Source: Lachnospiraceae bacterium (lineage in GTDB: Bacteria; Bacillota; Clostridia; Lachnospirales; Lachnospiraceae). Taken from it: a stretch of 52,698 nt of DNA. Where the stretch lies: assembly GCA_017513005.1 (NCBI GenBank), contig JAFWDM010000063.1, positions 1 through 52,698 of the forward strand, given 5' to 3'. The notes under the pieces are model-generated. The model made no database searches and had not been told where the DNA came from. It worked only from the letters and a program-made list of their open reading frames with translations. The position numbers were made by a program, and so were the translations under genes. Below, piece after piece: positions 34,495 through 42,396 of the stretch. Position 1 is the stretch's first letter. Every line of letters begins with the position of its first letter.

Positions 34495-35970
34495 ATGAAT
34501 GAGAAGGAATGCACCAGGGAAGGGGTGCAGGCGCTCGCCGCATCCGGAGACTACAGGATGGTCCCGGTGTGGCGGGAGCTGCTGTCTGATATCCGCACGC
34601 CGATCGAGGCCCTGAGAGCGCTGCAGACGATCAGTGACCACTGCTTTCTGCTGGAGAGTGCAGAGGAGTCGCGGCAGTGGGGCCGGTATACATTTTTGGG
34701 GTATGATCCCTCGATGGAACTGACCTGCACGGGACACACGCTCACGATCCGGGCGGGCGGGACTGTCCGGGTGGAAACAAAGCATCCCGGCAAGTATATC
34801 AAGCAGGTGATCCGGGAGAACCGGGCGCCGCGCGTCGAGGGGCTGCCGCCCTTTACAGGGGGACTCGTCGGATATTTTTCCTACGACTACATCCAGTACG
34901 CAGAGCCCTCCCTGTGTTTCAGGGCAGAGGACCCGTTCGGGTTCCGGGACGTGGACCTGATGCTTTTTGACAAGGTGATCGCCTTTGACAACCTGCTGCA
35001 GAAGATCCTGCTGATCGTAAACATCCCGGTCGATTCCCTGGAGTCGTCCTACAACAGGGCGGTGCTGACCCTGGATCAGATGGAGGCGGTGCTCCGCCGG
35101 GGCATTCAGAAATCCCCGGAGCCCGGGAGGCTTCTGGAGGAGATCAGACCCCGGTTTTCCCGCGCGGAGTACTGCAAAAAAGTGGAGGCGGTCAAACAGC
35201 ATATCCGGGAGGGGGATATCTTTCAGCTTGTCCTGTCCAACCCCATGGAGGCCCGGTTTGCAGGGAGCCTTCTGGATACCTACCGGATCCTGCGGACGAC
35301 GAATCCCTCGCCCTATATGTTCTATTTTTCCGGAGAGGTCGAGATCGCGGGCGCGTCCCCGGAGACCTTGGTCAGGGTGAACGGGCGGGAAGTGCGCACC
35401 TGGCCTCTCGCAGGCACGCGTCCCCGCGGCAGAGACTATGCGGAGGACACCGCACTGGAAAGAGAACTTCTCGCGGATGAGAAGGAGCGCGCGGAGCACA
35501 ACATGCTCGTTGACCTGGGCCGCAATGATCTCGGGAAGATCTGTGAATTCGGAAGTGTCACAGTGGAAAAATACATGTCCGTCGAGCGGTATTCCCATGT
35601 GATGCACATCGCTTCCGAGGTGAAGGGACTCCTGCGGCCGGGGACCACGGCGATCGATGCGGTGGACGCGGTCCTGCCGGCGGGGACGCTCTCCGGGGCC
35701 CCCAAGATCCGCGCCTGCGAGCTGATCGACCGGCTCGAGGGCGTCAGGCGGGGAATCTACGGCGGAGCGATCGGGTATATCGATTTTTCCGGGAATCTGG
35801 ACCTCTGTATCGGGATCCGGCTCGCCTTCCGGAAGGGTGGAAAAGTCTTTATCCGGTCCGGCGCCGGGATCGTGGCGGACAGTGTCCCGGAGAAGGAGTA
35901 TCAGGAATGCATCAACAAGGCCAAGGCGGTCGTGGAGGCGATCCGGGCCGCCGGAGAGCTCAGGGAGTGA
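34495..35970 (+). CDS. trpE: Anthranilate synthase component I
   Basis: A 491-residue chorismate-using subunit making anthranilate. LLES near residue 58 is the conserved tryptophan feedback-site motif. The catalytic region has DIFQLVLSNPMEARF, GASPETLVRV, LAGTRPRG, DEKERAEHNMLVDLGRNDLG and LSGAPKIRACELIDRLE. The start has AAGGAGG. First structural gene of the operon, followed six bases later by trpG. Confidence 0.96.
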   Translation: MNEKECTREGVQALAASGDYRMVPVWRELLSDIRTPIEALRALQTISDHCFLLESAEESRQWGRYTFLGYDPSMELTCTGHTLTIRAGGTVRVETKHPGKYIKQVIRENRAPRVEGLPPFTGGLVGYFSYDYIQYAEPSLCFRAEDPFGFRDVDLMLFDKVIAFDNLLQKILLIVNIPVDSLESSYNRAVLTLDQMEAVLRRGIQKSPEPGRLLEEIRPRFSRAEYCKKVEAVKQHIREGDIFQLVLSNPMEARFAGSLLDTYRILRTTNPSPYMFYFSGEVEIAGASPETLVRVNGREVRTWPLAGTRPRGRDYAEDTALERELLADEKERAEHNMLVDLGRNDLGKICEFGSVTVEKYMSVERYSHVMHIASEVKGLLRPGTTAIDAVDAVLPAGTLSGAPKIRACELIDRLEGVRRGIYGGAIGYIDFSGNLDLCIGIRLAFRKGGKVFIRSGAGIVADSVPEKEYQECINKAKAVVEAIRAAGELRE

Positions 35971-35976
35971 CCAGCG

Positions 35977-36564
35977 ATGATCCTTATAATCGATAATTAC
36001 GACAGCTTTTCCTACAACCTGTACCAGATGACAGGGACGATCACTCCGGAGATCGAGGTCATCCGCAACGACGCCCTGACAGTGGAGGAGATCGGGGCTC
36101 TGGCCCCGGAAGCGATCCTGCTGTCCCCCGGACCGGGCCGGCCGGCGGATGCGGGTGTCTGCGAGGAAGTGGTCCGCGCACTGGGCGCAAAGATCCCGAT
36201 CCTGGGCGTGTGCCTGGGACATCAGGCGATCTGCGAAGCCTACGGGGCTTCCATCGTGCATGCGGCGCAGCTCATGCACGGCAGGCAGTCGCTCATTGCG
36301 GTCGACGACGCCTGTCCCCTCTTTGAACAGCTGCCGGAGACAGTCCCGGCTGCCCGCTACCATTCCCTTGCCGTGCGGGAGGATACCCTGCCGCCGGAAC
36401 TGCACGTCATGGCCCGCGCACAGGACGGGGAAGTCATGGCCGTACAGCACCGCACCGATCCGGTCTTCGGGGTCCAGTTCCATCCGGAATCCATCATGAC
36501 CCCGGACGGCATGCAGATGCTGCAGAATTTTATCGGCTACGTGCGTACAGCACAGATTCCCTGA
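35977..36564 (+). CDS. trpG: Anthranilate synthase component II (glutamine amidotransferase)
   Basis: A 195-residue amidotransferase that delivers ammonia from glutamine to TrpE. The nucleophilic Cys is in GVCLGHQAICEAYG; GVQFHPESIMT provides the His-Glu pair. It begins MILIIDNYDSFSYNLYQ. It may also serve p-aminobenzoate synthesis (PabA role), as often in Bacillota. Confidence 0.95.
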   Translation: MILIIDNYDSFSYNLYQMTGTITPEIEVIRNDALTVEEIGALAPEAILLSPGPGRPADAGVCEEVVRALGAKIPILGVCLGHQAICEAYGASIVHAAQLMHGRQSLIAVDDACPLFEQLPETVPAARYHSLAVREDTLPPELHVMARAQDGEVMAVQHRTDPVFGVQFHPESIMTPDGMQMLQNFIGYVRTAQIP

Positions 36565-36739
36565 CACTGGTTCCATGATACATATGTTATCACGCGTGTG
36601 CTTTAAAACAGGTTCCGTCACACAGGTTCCACAGCGCAAATGGCTGACCCAGGTTTTTTACAGATCCGGTTTCTACAAGTATTCCACATAACCGGTTTGC
36701 GACACATTCCTTTCAGCAACATTTCAGAGGAGGAAACCC
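36565..36739 (+). other. Spacer between trpG and trpD
   Basis: 175 bases without a gene. It contains several degenerate caggttcc-like units (36609 onward), which suggest another decayed tandem repeat. Confidence 0.45.
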
Positions 36740-37771
36740 ATGATCAAAGAGGCTATTATCAAGATCGTCACAAAGCAGGATCTGACATACGCGGAGGCGG
36801 AGACCGTCATGAACGAGATCATGAACGGGGAGACGACGCCCACGCAGAACGCAGCATTTCTGGCGGCCCTCTCCACCAAGAGCACCAGGGCGGAGACCAT
36901 CGACGAGATCTCAGGCTGTGCGGTCGCGATGCGCAGCCATGCGACGCCTGTCGAGCATCCCGGGCTCGAGGTCCTGGAGATCGTCGGCACCGGTGGGGAC
37001 AATGCCAATACCTTCAATATTTCCACAACCTCCGCGATGGTCATCGCGGCAGGCGGTGTCAGGGTGGCCAAGCACGGCAACCGTGCGGCTTCCTCTCAGT
37101 GCGGCACGGCGGACTGCCTCGAGGCCCTCGGCGCCAACATCCATGAGGACCCGGACCTCTGCCGGAAGCTTTTGCATGACGTCGGCTTCTGTTTTATGTT
37201 TGCCCAGAAGTACCACAGTGCCATGAAGTACGTCGGCGCGATCCGCAGGGAGCTGGGTTTCCGCACGGTCTTCAACATTCTGGGCCCCCTCACGAACCCC
37301 GCAAAGCCTGAATATTTCCTGCTGGGAGTCTATGACGAATATCTCGTGGAACCGGTCGCCAAGGTGCTCGATTCGCTCGGCGTCCGCCACGCCCTTGTTG
37401 TGTACGGACAGGACAGGATGGATGAAGTTTCCGCCTCTGCCCCCACGACCGTGTGCGAACTCCGGGACGGCTTCTACAGGACGACCGCGATCACCCCGGA
37501 GGATTTCGGTCTGGTGCGGGGCACCAGGGAGGACCTGCGCGGGGGCACGCCCCGGGAGAATGCTCAGACTACGCGGGACATTCTCTCCGGAAAGATCACC
37601 GATGCCCGCCGGACCTCCGTGCTCCTGAACGCGGGCTGCGGCCTCTACGCGGGCTGCGCGGTCCCCTCTATCGGGGAAGGGGTGAAAAAGGCCGCAGAGC
37701 TCATCGACAGCGGAAAGGCCCTGGAGGTCCTCGATGCATTCATCGCCGCCTCCAATCAGGGGGCGGAGTAA
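36740..37771 (+). CDS. trpD: Anthranilate phosphoribosyltransferase
   Basis: A 343-residue enzyme joining anthranilate and PRPP. It has [18 protein letters not shown] (PRPP loop), [21 protein letters not shown] and [18 protein letters not shown] precedes the ATG. Its phosphoribosylamine side chemistry is linked to RidA-type enzymes in other bacteria, and a ridA follows the operon. Confidence 0.95.
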   Translation: MIKEAIIKIVTKQDLTYAEAETVMNEIMNGETTPTQNAAFLAALSTKSTRAETIDEISGCAVAMRSHATPVEHPGLEVLEIVGTGGDNANTFNISTTSAMVIAAGGVRVAKHGNRAASSQCGTADCLEALGANIHEDPDLCRKLLHDVGFCFMFAQKYHSAMKYVGAIRRELGFRTVFNILGPLTNPAKPEYFLLGVYDEYLVEPVAKVLDSLGVRHALVVYGQDRMDEVSASAPTTVCELRDGFYRTTAITPEDFGLVRGTREDLRGGTPRENAQTTRDILSGKITDARRTSVLLNAGCGLYAGCAVPSIGEGVKKAAELIDSGKALEVLDAFIAASNQGAE

Positions 37772-37811
37772 AAATGCCGCATCTGCCGGCCCTGGGTCTT
37801 CTGCGGAGTAA

Positions 37812-37861
37812 TTATTCTTCATCGCGCAATACCCGTGACTGCAGTCGTGGGATACTCGCGC
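37812..37861. repeat. Dispersed repeat, family 3 (copy 2)
   Basis: Shares the first 29 bases exactly with copy 1 at 33652; the following hairpin differs (cccgtgact/agtcgtggg) with substitutions that mostly keep pairing. It lies in the trpD-trpC spacer. Confidence 0.75.
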
Positions 37862-37981
37862 AAAAAGGAAACTCGCTTCACCGTGGGATATACAAAGCTG
37901 ACGGACGATGCAGGCCCGGAAGATACAGGTGTGGGAATAAGGCAGGGGAGAAAAGAAAAGGCAGGGGAGAACAGAAGAGGC

Positions 37982-38833
37982 ATGGGAGATATTCTTGAGA
38001 TGCTTGCGGCACATGCGCGCGAACGTGTCGCGGAAAAGAAAAGGCTATGTCCGCTGACGGAACTGAAAGCCCGGCTGCGGGACGAAGGGGCACAGCACAG
38101 TACAGCCCTGGCGCAGACAAATGCGGCCGATGCGCATCCGGATCCTGCCGCGGCAGCCGGGTTCCCGTTCGAGCAGGCCCTGTCCGGGCCCGGGATCCAT
38201 TTTATCTGCGAGTGTAAAAAGGCCTCCCCTTCCAGGGGACTGATCGCTCCGGACTTTCCCTATCTGGAGATCGCGCGCGCCTATGAGGCGGCAGGGGCAT
38301 CTGCCATTTCCGTGCTCACGGAGCCCGGGTGGTTTCTGGGGGAGGACCGGTTTCTGAAGGAGATCGCCTCCGCTGTCCGCATCCCCTGCCTGCGCAAGGA
38401 CTTTACCGTGGATCCCTATATGATCTATGAGGCGAAGATCCTCGGCGCCTCTGCGGTTCTTCTGATCTGCGCGATCCTGGAGGACGAGGAACTCCGGGAA
38501 TATCTGGCGCTGGCCCATGCGCTGGGGCTCTCTGCCCTGGTCGAGACGCACGATGCGGCAGAGATCCGCCGGGCCCTGGAGGCGGGTGCCCGCATGATCG
38601 GAGTCAATAACCGGGATCTGCGGACTTTTCAGGTGGATATTGGCAATTCCGTGCGGCTCCGCAGCCTGGTCCCGGCGGACCGGATCTTCGTCTCGGAGAG
38701 CGGTATCCGTACGCCGGAGGACGTCGCCGCACTCTACCGGAACGGCACCAATGCTGTCCTGATCGGAGAGACGCTGATGCGCAGTCCGGATAAAAAGGCG
38801 CAGCTGGACGAGCTGCGAAGCAGATGTAACTGA
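37982..38833 (+). CDS. trpC: Indole-3-glycerol phosphate synthase
   Basis: A 283-residue TIM-barrel enzyme that closes the indole ring. FICECKKASPSRGLIAPDFPYLEIARAYEAAGASAISVLTEPGWFLGED, PCLRKDFTVDPYMIYEAKILGASAVLLI and IGVNNRDLRTFQVD are all diagnostic. The start MGDILEMLAAHARERV at 37982 was chosen from family alignment; its SD (AGAGG) is weak and closely spaced, and a longer frame reads into the repeat-bearing spacer. Confidence 0.93.
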   Translation: MGDILEMLAAHARERVAEKKRLCPLTELKARLRDEGAQHSTALAQTNAADAHPDPAAAAGFPFEQALSGPGIHFICECKKASPSRGLIAPDFPYLEIARAYEAAGASAISVLTEPGWFLGEDRFLKEIASAVRIPCLRKDFTVDPYMIYEAKILGASAVLLICAILEDEELREYLALAHALGLSALVETHDAAEIRRALEAGARMIGVNNRDLRTFQVDIGNSVRLRSLVPADRIFVSESGIRTPEDVAALYRNGTNAVLIGETLMRSPDKKAQLDELRSRCN

Positions 38834-38895
38834 CCGGAGACAGGACCGGGAAAACGGGAATATGCCGGGAAAGCATGGAAAGGACCGGGAAAACG

Positions 38896-39621
38896 ATGAG
38901 AACCATTGCAAAGATCTGCGGGCTCAGGCGCCCGCAGGATGCGGAGGCGGCCAACCGGGTCCGCCCGGACCTGGCCGGGATGATCCTCTCGCCGGGGTTC
39001 GGGAGGTCGATCGACCTGCAGACCGCCTGCAGTCTGCGCGAAACGCTGGATCCGGGGATCCGCACGGTCGGCGTCTTTGTGGACGCGGGCGAGGAGGAGA
39101 TCCTCCGCTTCGTGCAGAGCGGCTGCATCGATATGATCCAGCTGCACGGCGCTGAGAGCGACGAAAGGATCCGGAGGATCCGCAGTCTGACAGACCTGCC
39201 GGTCATCAAGGTCTTCCGGATCCGGGAACAAAGAGATCTGGAGACCGCCGCCGCTTCTGCGGCGGAGTGGATCCTGCTCGATAGCGGAACGGGCAGCGGG
39301 CAGACCTTTGACTGGGACCTCCTGGAGACTTTCCTGCGGGAGCACGATCCCGGCCGGCAGCAGGGAAAGGCCCCCGGCGGACGTAAGCAGCCCGGCCCCG
39401 ACCCGGTGACACCTCTTTTTCCGGGGGAACATCCATGGATCCTGGCGGGCGGACTCTCACCCGAAAACGTGGCGGACGCTGTGCAGCGTTTTCATCCCAC
39501 CGGCGTGGATGTCAGCAGCCGTGTGGAGACGGACGGATGGAAGGATCCTGTGAAGATGGCTGCCTTTGTGCAGGCCGTGCGGGAAGCCTGCGCGTGCGCG
39601 GGCAGAACAGCCATGCAGTGA
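38896..39621 (+). CDS. trpF: Phosphoribosylanthranilate isomerase
   Basis: A 241-residue TIM-barrel isomerase acting between TrpD and TrpC. It starts [35 protein letters not shown], with [16 protein letters not shown] and [11 protein letters not shown], and [16 protein letters not shown] near the end. It is longer than the usual 200-210 residues through a Gly/Pro-rich insertion around residues 150-180. The start has AAAGGACC upstream; ATG 38875 is possible but poorly placed. Confidence 0.92.
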   Translation: MRTIAKICGLRRPQDAEAANRVRPDLAGMILSPGFGRSIDLQTACSLRETLDPGIRTVGVFVDAGEEEILRFVQSGCIDMIQLHGAESDERIRRIRSLTDLPVIKVFRIREQRDLETAAASAAEWILLDSGTGSGQTFDWDLLETFLREHDPGRQQGKAPGGRKQPGPDPVTPLFPGEHPWILAGGLSPENVADAVQRFHPTGVDVSSRVETDGWKDPVKMAAFVQAVREACACAGRTAMQ

Positions 39622-39679
39622 AAAAAGGCGGAACCTGCAGCCGCACGGCGCGGAGAATGATTCTGAAGGAGAGGAGAAA

Positions 39680-40864
39680 ATGCGTAAAGGAAGATTCGGA
39701 GAATTCGGCGGACAATATGTGCCGGAGACCTTGATGAATGAACTGATCCGCCTGGAGGAGGCGTATCAGTATTATAAAAATGACCCGGTGTTCGTGGCGG
39801 AACTGGACGCGCTGATGAAGGGCTACGCGGGCCGGCCTTCCCTGCTGTATCCCGCAGAGAAAATGACGGCGGACCTGGGCGGGGCGAAGGTCTATCTCAA
39901 GCGGGAGGATCTCAACCACACCGGCGCACACAAGATCAATAACTGTCTGGGACAGGTGCTGCTGGCAAAGAAAATGGGTAAGACCCGTGTGATCGCGGAG
40001 ACGGGCGCCGGGCAGCACGGGGTCGCGACCGCGACGGTGGCGGCCCTCCTGGGCATGGAGTGCGAGGTCTTTATGGGTGCCATCGACTGCGAGCGGCAGA
40101 GACTCAATGTCTACAGGATGGAGCTTCTGGGTGCGAAAGTCCACCCGGTAGAGAGCGGTACCCGCGTCCTGAAGGACGCGGTCAATGAGACGATGCGGGA
40201 GTGGGCGGGCCGTGTGGACGACACCCACTATGTCCTGGGGTCCGTCATGGGACCCCATCCCTTCCCGACGATCGTCAGGGATTTCCAGTCCGTGATCTCG
40301 AGAGAGGCCCGCGAACAGATCCTGGATCTGGAGGGAGAACTTCCCGCGGCAGTGCTGGCCTGCGTGGGCGGCGGAAGCAATGCGATCGGTATGTTCTATC
40401 ATTTTATCGGGGACAGCGGTGTACGCCTGATCGGCTGTGAGGCCGCGGGCGAAGGAATCGATACGGACCGCCACGCCGCGACCATCGCAAGGGGGAGCAC
40501 GGGTGTCTTCCACGGGATGAAATCCCTCTTCTGCCAGAATGAATACGGGCAGATCGCGGAGGTCTATTCCATCTCCGCAGGCCTTGATTATCCGGGGATC
40601 GGCCCCGAGCACGCATGGCTCCACGAGACCGGCAGGGCTGAGTATGTCCCGGTCACGGACGAAGAGGCAGTAGAGGCCTTTGAGTATCTCGCCCGCACGG
40701 AGGGGATCATCTGCGCGATTGAGAGCGCACATGCGGTGGCCTATGCCAGAAAGCTCGTCCCGACCCTGCCGAAGGACCGGAGTGTCATCATCTGCCTCTC
40801 CGGCCGCGGGGACAAGGACGTGGCCGCGATCGCGCGGTACCGCGGGATCAACCTGCACGACTGA
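39680..40864 (+). CDS. trpB: Tryptophan synthase beta chain
   Basis: A 394-residue PLP enzyme that joins indole and serine. PLP lysine in [15 protein letters not shown], phosphate loop [13 protein letters not shown], and [16 protein letters not shown] at the N-terminus. AGGAGAGGAG precedes the ATG at 39680. It forms the channelled complex with TrpA, encoded next. Confidence 0.97.
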   Translation: MRKGRFGEFGGQYVPETLMNELIRLEEAYQYYKNDPVFVAELDALMKGYAGRPSLLYPAEKMTADLGGAKVYLKREDLNHTGAHKINNCLGQVLLAKKMGKTRVIAETGAGQHGVATATVAALLGMECEVFMGAIDCERQRLNVYRMELLGAKVHPVESGTRVLKDAVNETMREWAGRVDDTHYVLGSVMGPHPFPTIVRDFQSVISREAREQILDLEGELPAAVLACVGGGSNAIGMFYHFIGDSGVRLIGCEAAGEGIDTDRHAATIARGSTGVFHGMKSLFCQNEYGQIAEVYSISAGLDYPGIGPEHAWLHETGRAEYVPVTDEEAVEAFEYLARTEGIICAIESAHAVAYARKLVPTLPKDRSVIICLSGRGDKDVAAIARYRGINLHD

Positions 40865-40937
40865 AGCACCACTTAAGATGGAACAGAGCAGAGCAAAGAG
40901 CAGTTTACTGTGGACTTTTGCAAAAGAGGGTCATAAA

Positions 40938-41723
40938 ATGAAAAAAGTCAGAACAATCAGAGATGCCTTTGACCACGGGAAGGCATTTATCCCCTTTATC
41001 ACGGCGGGAGATCCGGATCTGGAATCCACCAGAAGGTTCATACTCGCCATGGAAGAAGCGGGAGCGGACCTGATCGAGATCGGAATTCCTTTCTCCGATC
41101 CCATCGCGGAAGGGATCGTGATCCAGGAGGCGGATATCCGCGCTCTGGCTTCAGGAACTACGACAGACAGGATATTTGATATGGTGGCGGACCTGCGCCG
41201 GGACACAGACATGCCCCTCGTTTTTATGGGGTATCTCAATCCTGTTTTCTACTATGGATATGAGCGCTTTTTTACCCGGTGCGAGGAAGTCGGCATCAGC
41301 GGCGTGATCATTCCGGACCTGCCCTTTGAAGAGAAGGGGGAGTGCGCTGAGACCGCGGCGGCGCACGGCGTAGACGTGATCTCCATGATCGCGCCTACCT
41401 CGGAGGACCGGATCAGGATGATCGCAGGGGAAGCGAAGGGCTTTCTCTACGTGGTCTCCTCCATGGGCGTCACAGGGGTACGGTCCGAGATCCGTACGGA
41501 TCTTGCCTCTATCATCGCTGCGATCCGGCAGGCGACGGAGGTACCTGCCGGCATCGGCTTCGGGATCAATACCCCGCAGCAGGCCGCAGAGATGGCGCAG
41601 CTTGCAGACGCCGTCATCGTCGGCAGTGCCATCGTACGCCTCATCGCGGAGCATGGAAGGGAGGCGGAACCCTTCATCCGGGACTATGTGCAGAGCATGA
41701 AAAAGGCAGTGAGCCGGCGCTGA
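40938..41723 (+). CDS. trpA: Tryptophan synthase alpha chain
   Basis: A 261-residue lyase releasing indole from indole-3-glycerol phosphate. FIPFITAGDPDLESTRRFI, LIEIGIPFSDPIAEGIVIQ (catalytic Glu), PDLPFEEKGE and GIGFGINTPQQAAEMA are the family blocks. The start follows family alignment (KKVRTIRDAFDHGKAF), with AAAGAGGG upstream. Last biosynthetic gene of the operon. Confidence 0.95.
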   Translation: MKKVRTIRDAFDHGKAFIPFITAGDPDLESTRRFILAMEEAGADLIEIGIPFSDPIAEGIVIQEADIRALASGTTTDRIFDMVADLRRDTDMPLVFMGYLNPVFYYGYERFFTRCEEVGISGVIIPDLPFEEKGECAETAAAHGVDVISMIAPTSEDRIRMIAGEAKGFLYVVSSMGVTGVRSEIRTDLASIIAAIRQATEVPAGIGFGINTPQQAAEMAQLADAVIVGSAIVRLIAEHGREAEPFIRDYVQSMKKAVSRR

Positions 41724-41798
41724 ACCTGTGCCGGAGACATACGGATCGGTGAAAGAACTGATTTCAGGAATATTTCAGGAAAGGAGAAAGAATCGATT

Positions 41799-42176
41799 AT
41801 GAAAGCAATTGAGACACCCAAAGCACCTGCAGCGCTTGGCCCTTATACCCAGGGGATGGAAGCCGATGGCGGACTGATCTTTACTTCCGGCCAGATCGGA
41901 CTGATCCCGGAGACCGGCGAGCCGGCCGGCGATACGATCGAGGCGCAGGCCGAGCAGGCGATCAGAAACGTGGGAGCGATCCTCGAAGCGGCAGGAGCCG
42001 GATACACAGATGTCCTGAAGACAGTCTGCTTCCTTGCGGACATGGATGATTTCGCCGCTTTCAATGCAGTTTACGCGAAGTATTTCACCGGAAAACCGGC
42101 CAGAAGCTGTGTCGCCGTAAAGTCCCTTCCCAAGGGAATGCTCTGTGAGGTCGAGGCGATCACACAGAGGCATTGA
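41799..42176 (+). CDS. ridA: RidA family enamine/imine deaminase
   Basis: A 125-residue RidA (YjgF) protein that hydrolyses reactive 2-aminoacrylate-type imines formed by PLP enzymes. APAALGPYTQGMEADGGLIFTSGQIGL and the Arg in KPARSCVAVKSLPKGMLCEVEAIT carry the active-site features. AGGAAAGGAG precedes the ATG. It follows trpA by 75 bases and is probably the last gene of the trp transcript, ending at the terminator near 42345. Confidence 0.94.
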   Translation: MKAIETPKAPAALGPYTQGMEADGGLIFTSGQIGLIPETGEPAGDTIEAQAEQAIRNVGAILEAAGAGYTDVLKTVCFLADMDDFAAFNAVYAKYFTGKPARSCVAVKSLPKGMLCEVEAITQRH

Positions 42177-42188
42177 CGGGGACCTGCG

Positions 42189-42290
42189 CACACAGGCAGG
42201 TGACCTGTATCCGGCATCCTGCAGAGAAACTGACGGGACCTTTGCGCAGGCAGGTGATCGGCATCCGGCAGCAGGATTGACAGGAAATGG
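42189..42290. repeat. Two diverged copies of a direct repeat after ridA
   Basis: caggcaggtgacc...atccggcatcctgcag at 42192 onward is echoed by caggcaggtgatc...catccggcagcagga at 42249 onward, about 57 bases apart. Confidence 0.55.
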
Positions 42291-42318
42291 AACAGAAATA
42301 ATAACAGGTAAAAAATAA

Positions 42319-42372
42319 AAAGGGAAAACCTGATCGTGCGCGCAGTGCGTACGGGTTTTCCCTTTTTTATAT
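42319..42372. terminator. Bidirectional terminator between ridA and the M13 peptidase
   Basis: aaaagggaaaacc pairs with ggttttcccttttt; both arms are flanked by A/T tracts, so it can stop the trp-ridA transcript and the convergent peptidase transcript. Confidence 0.85.
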
Positions 42373-42396
42373 TTTCTTTTTTATTTCCGGGTCCGT

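Noticed and set aside
34270-36639. A 789-codon open frame antisense to trpE-trpG
   Set aside because: It spans the T-box terminator and two firm genes; its composition is that of an antisense shadow.
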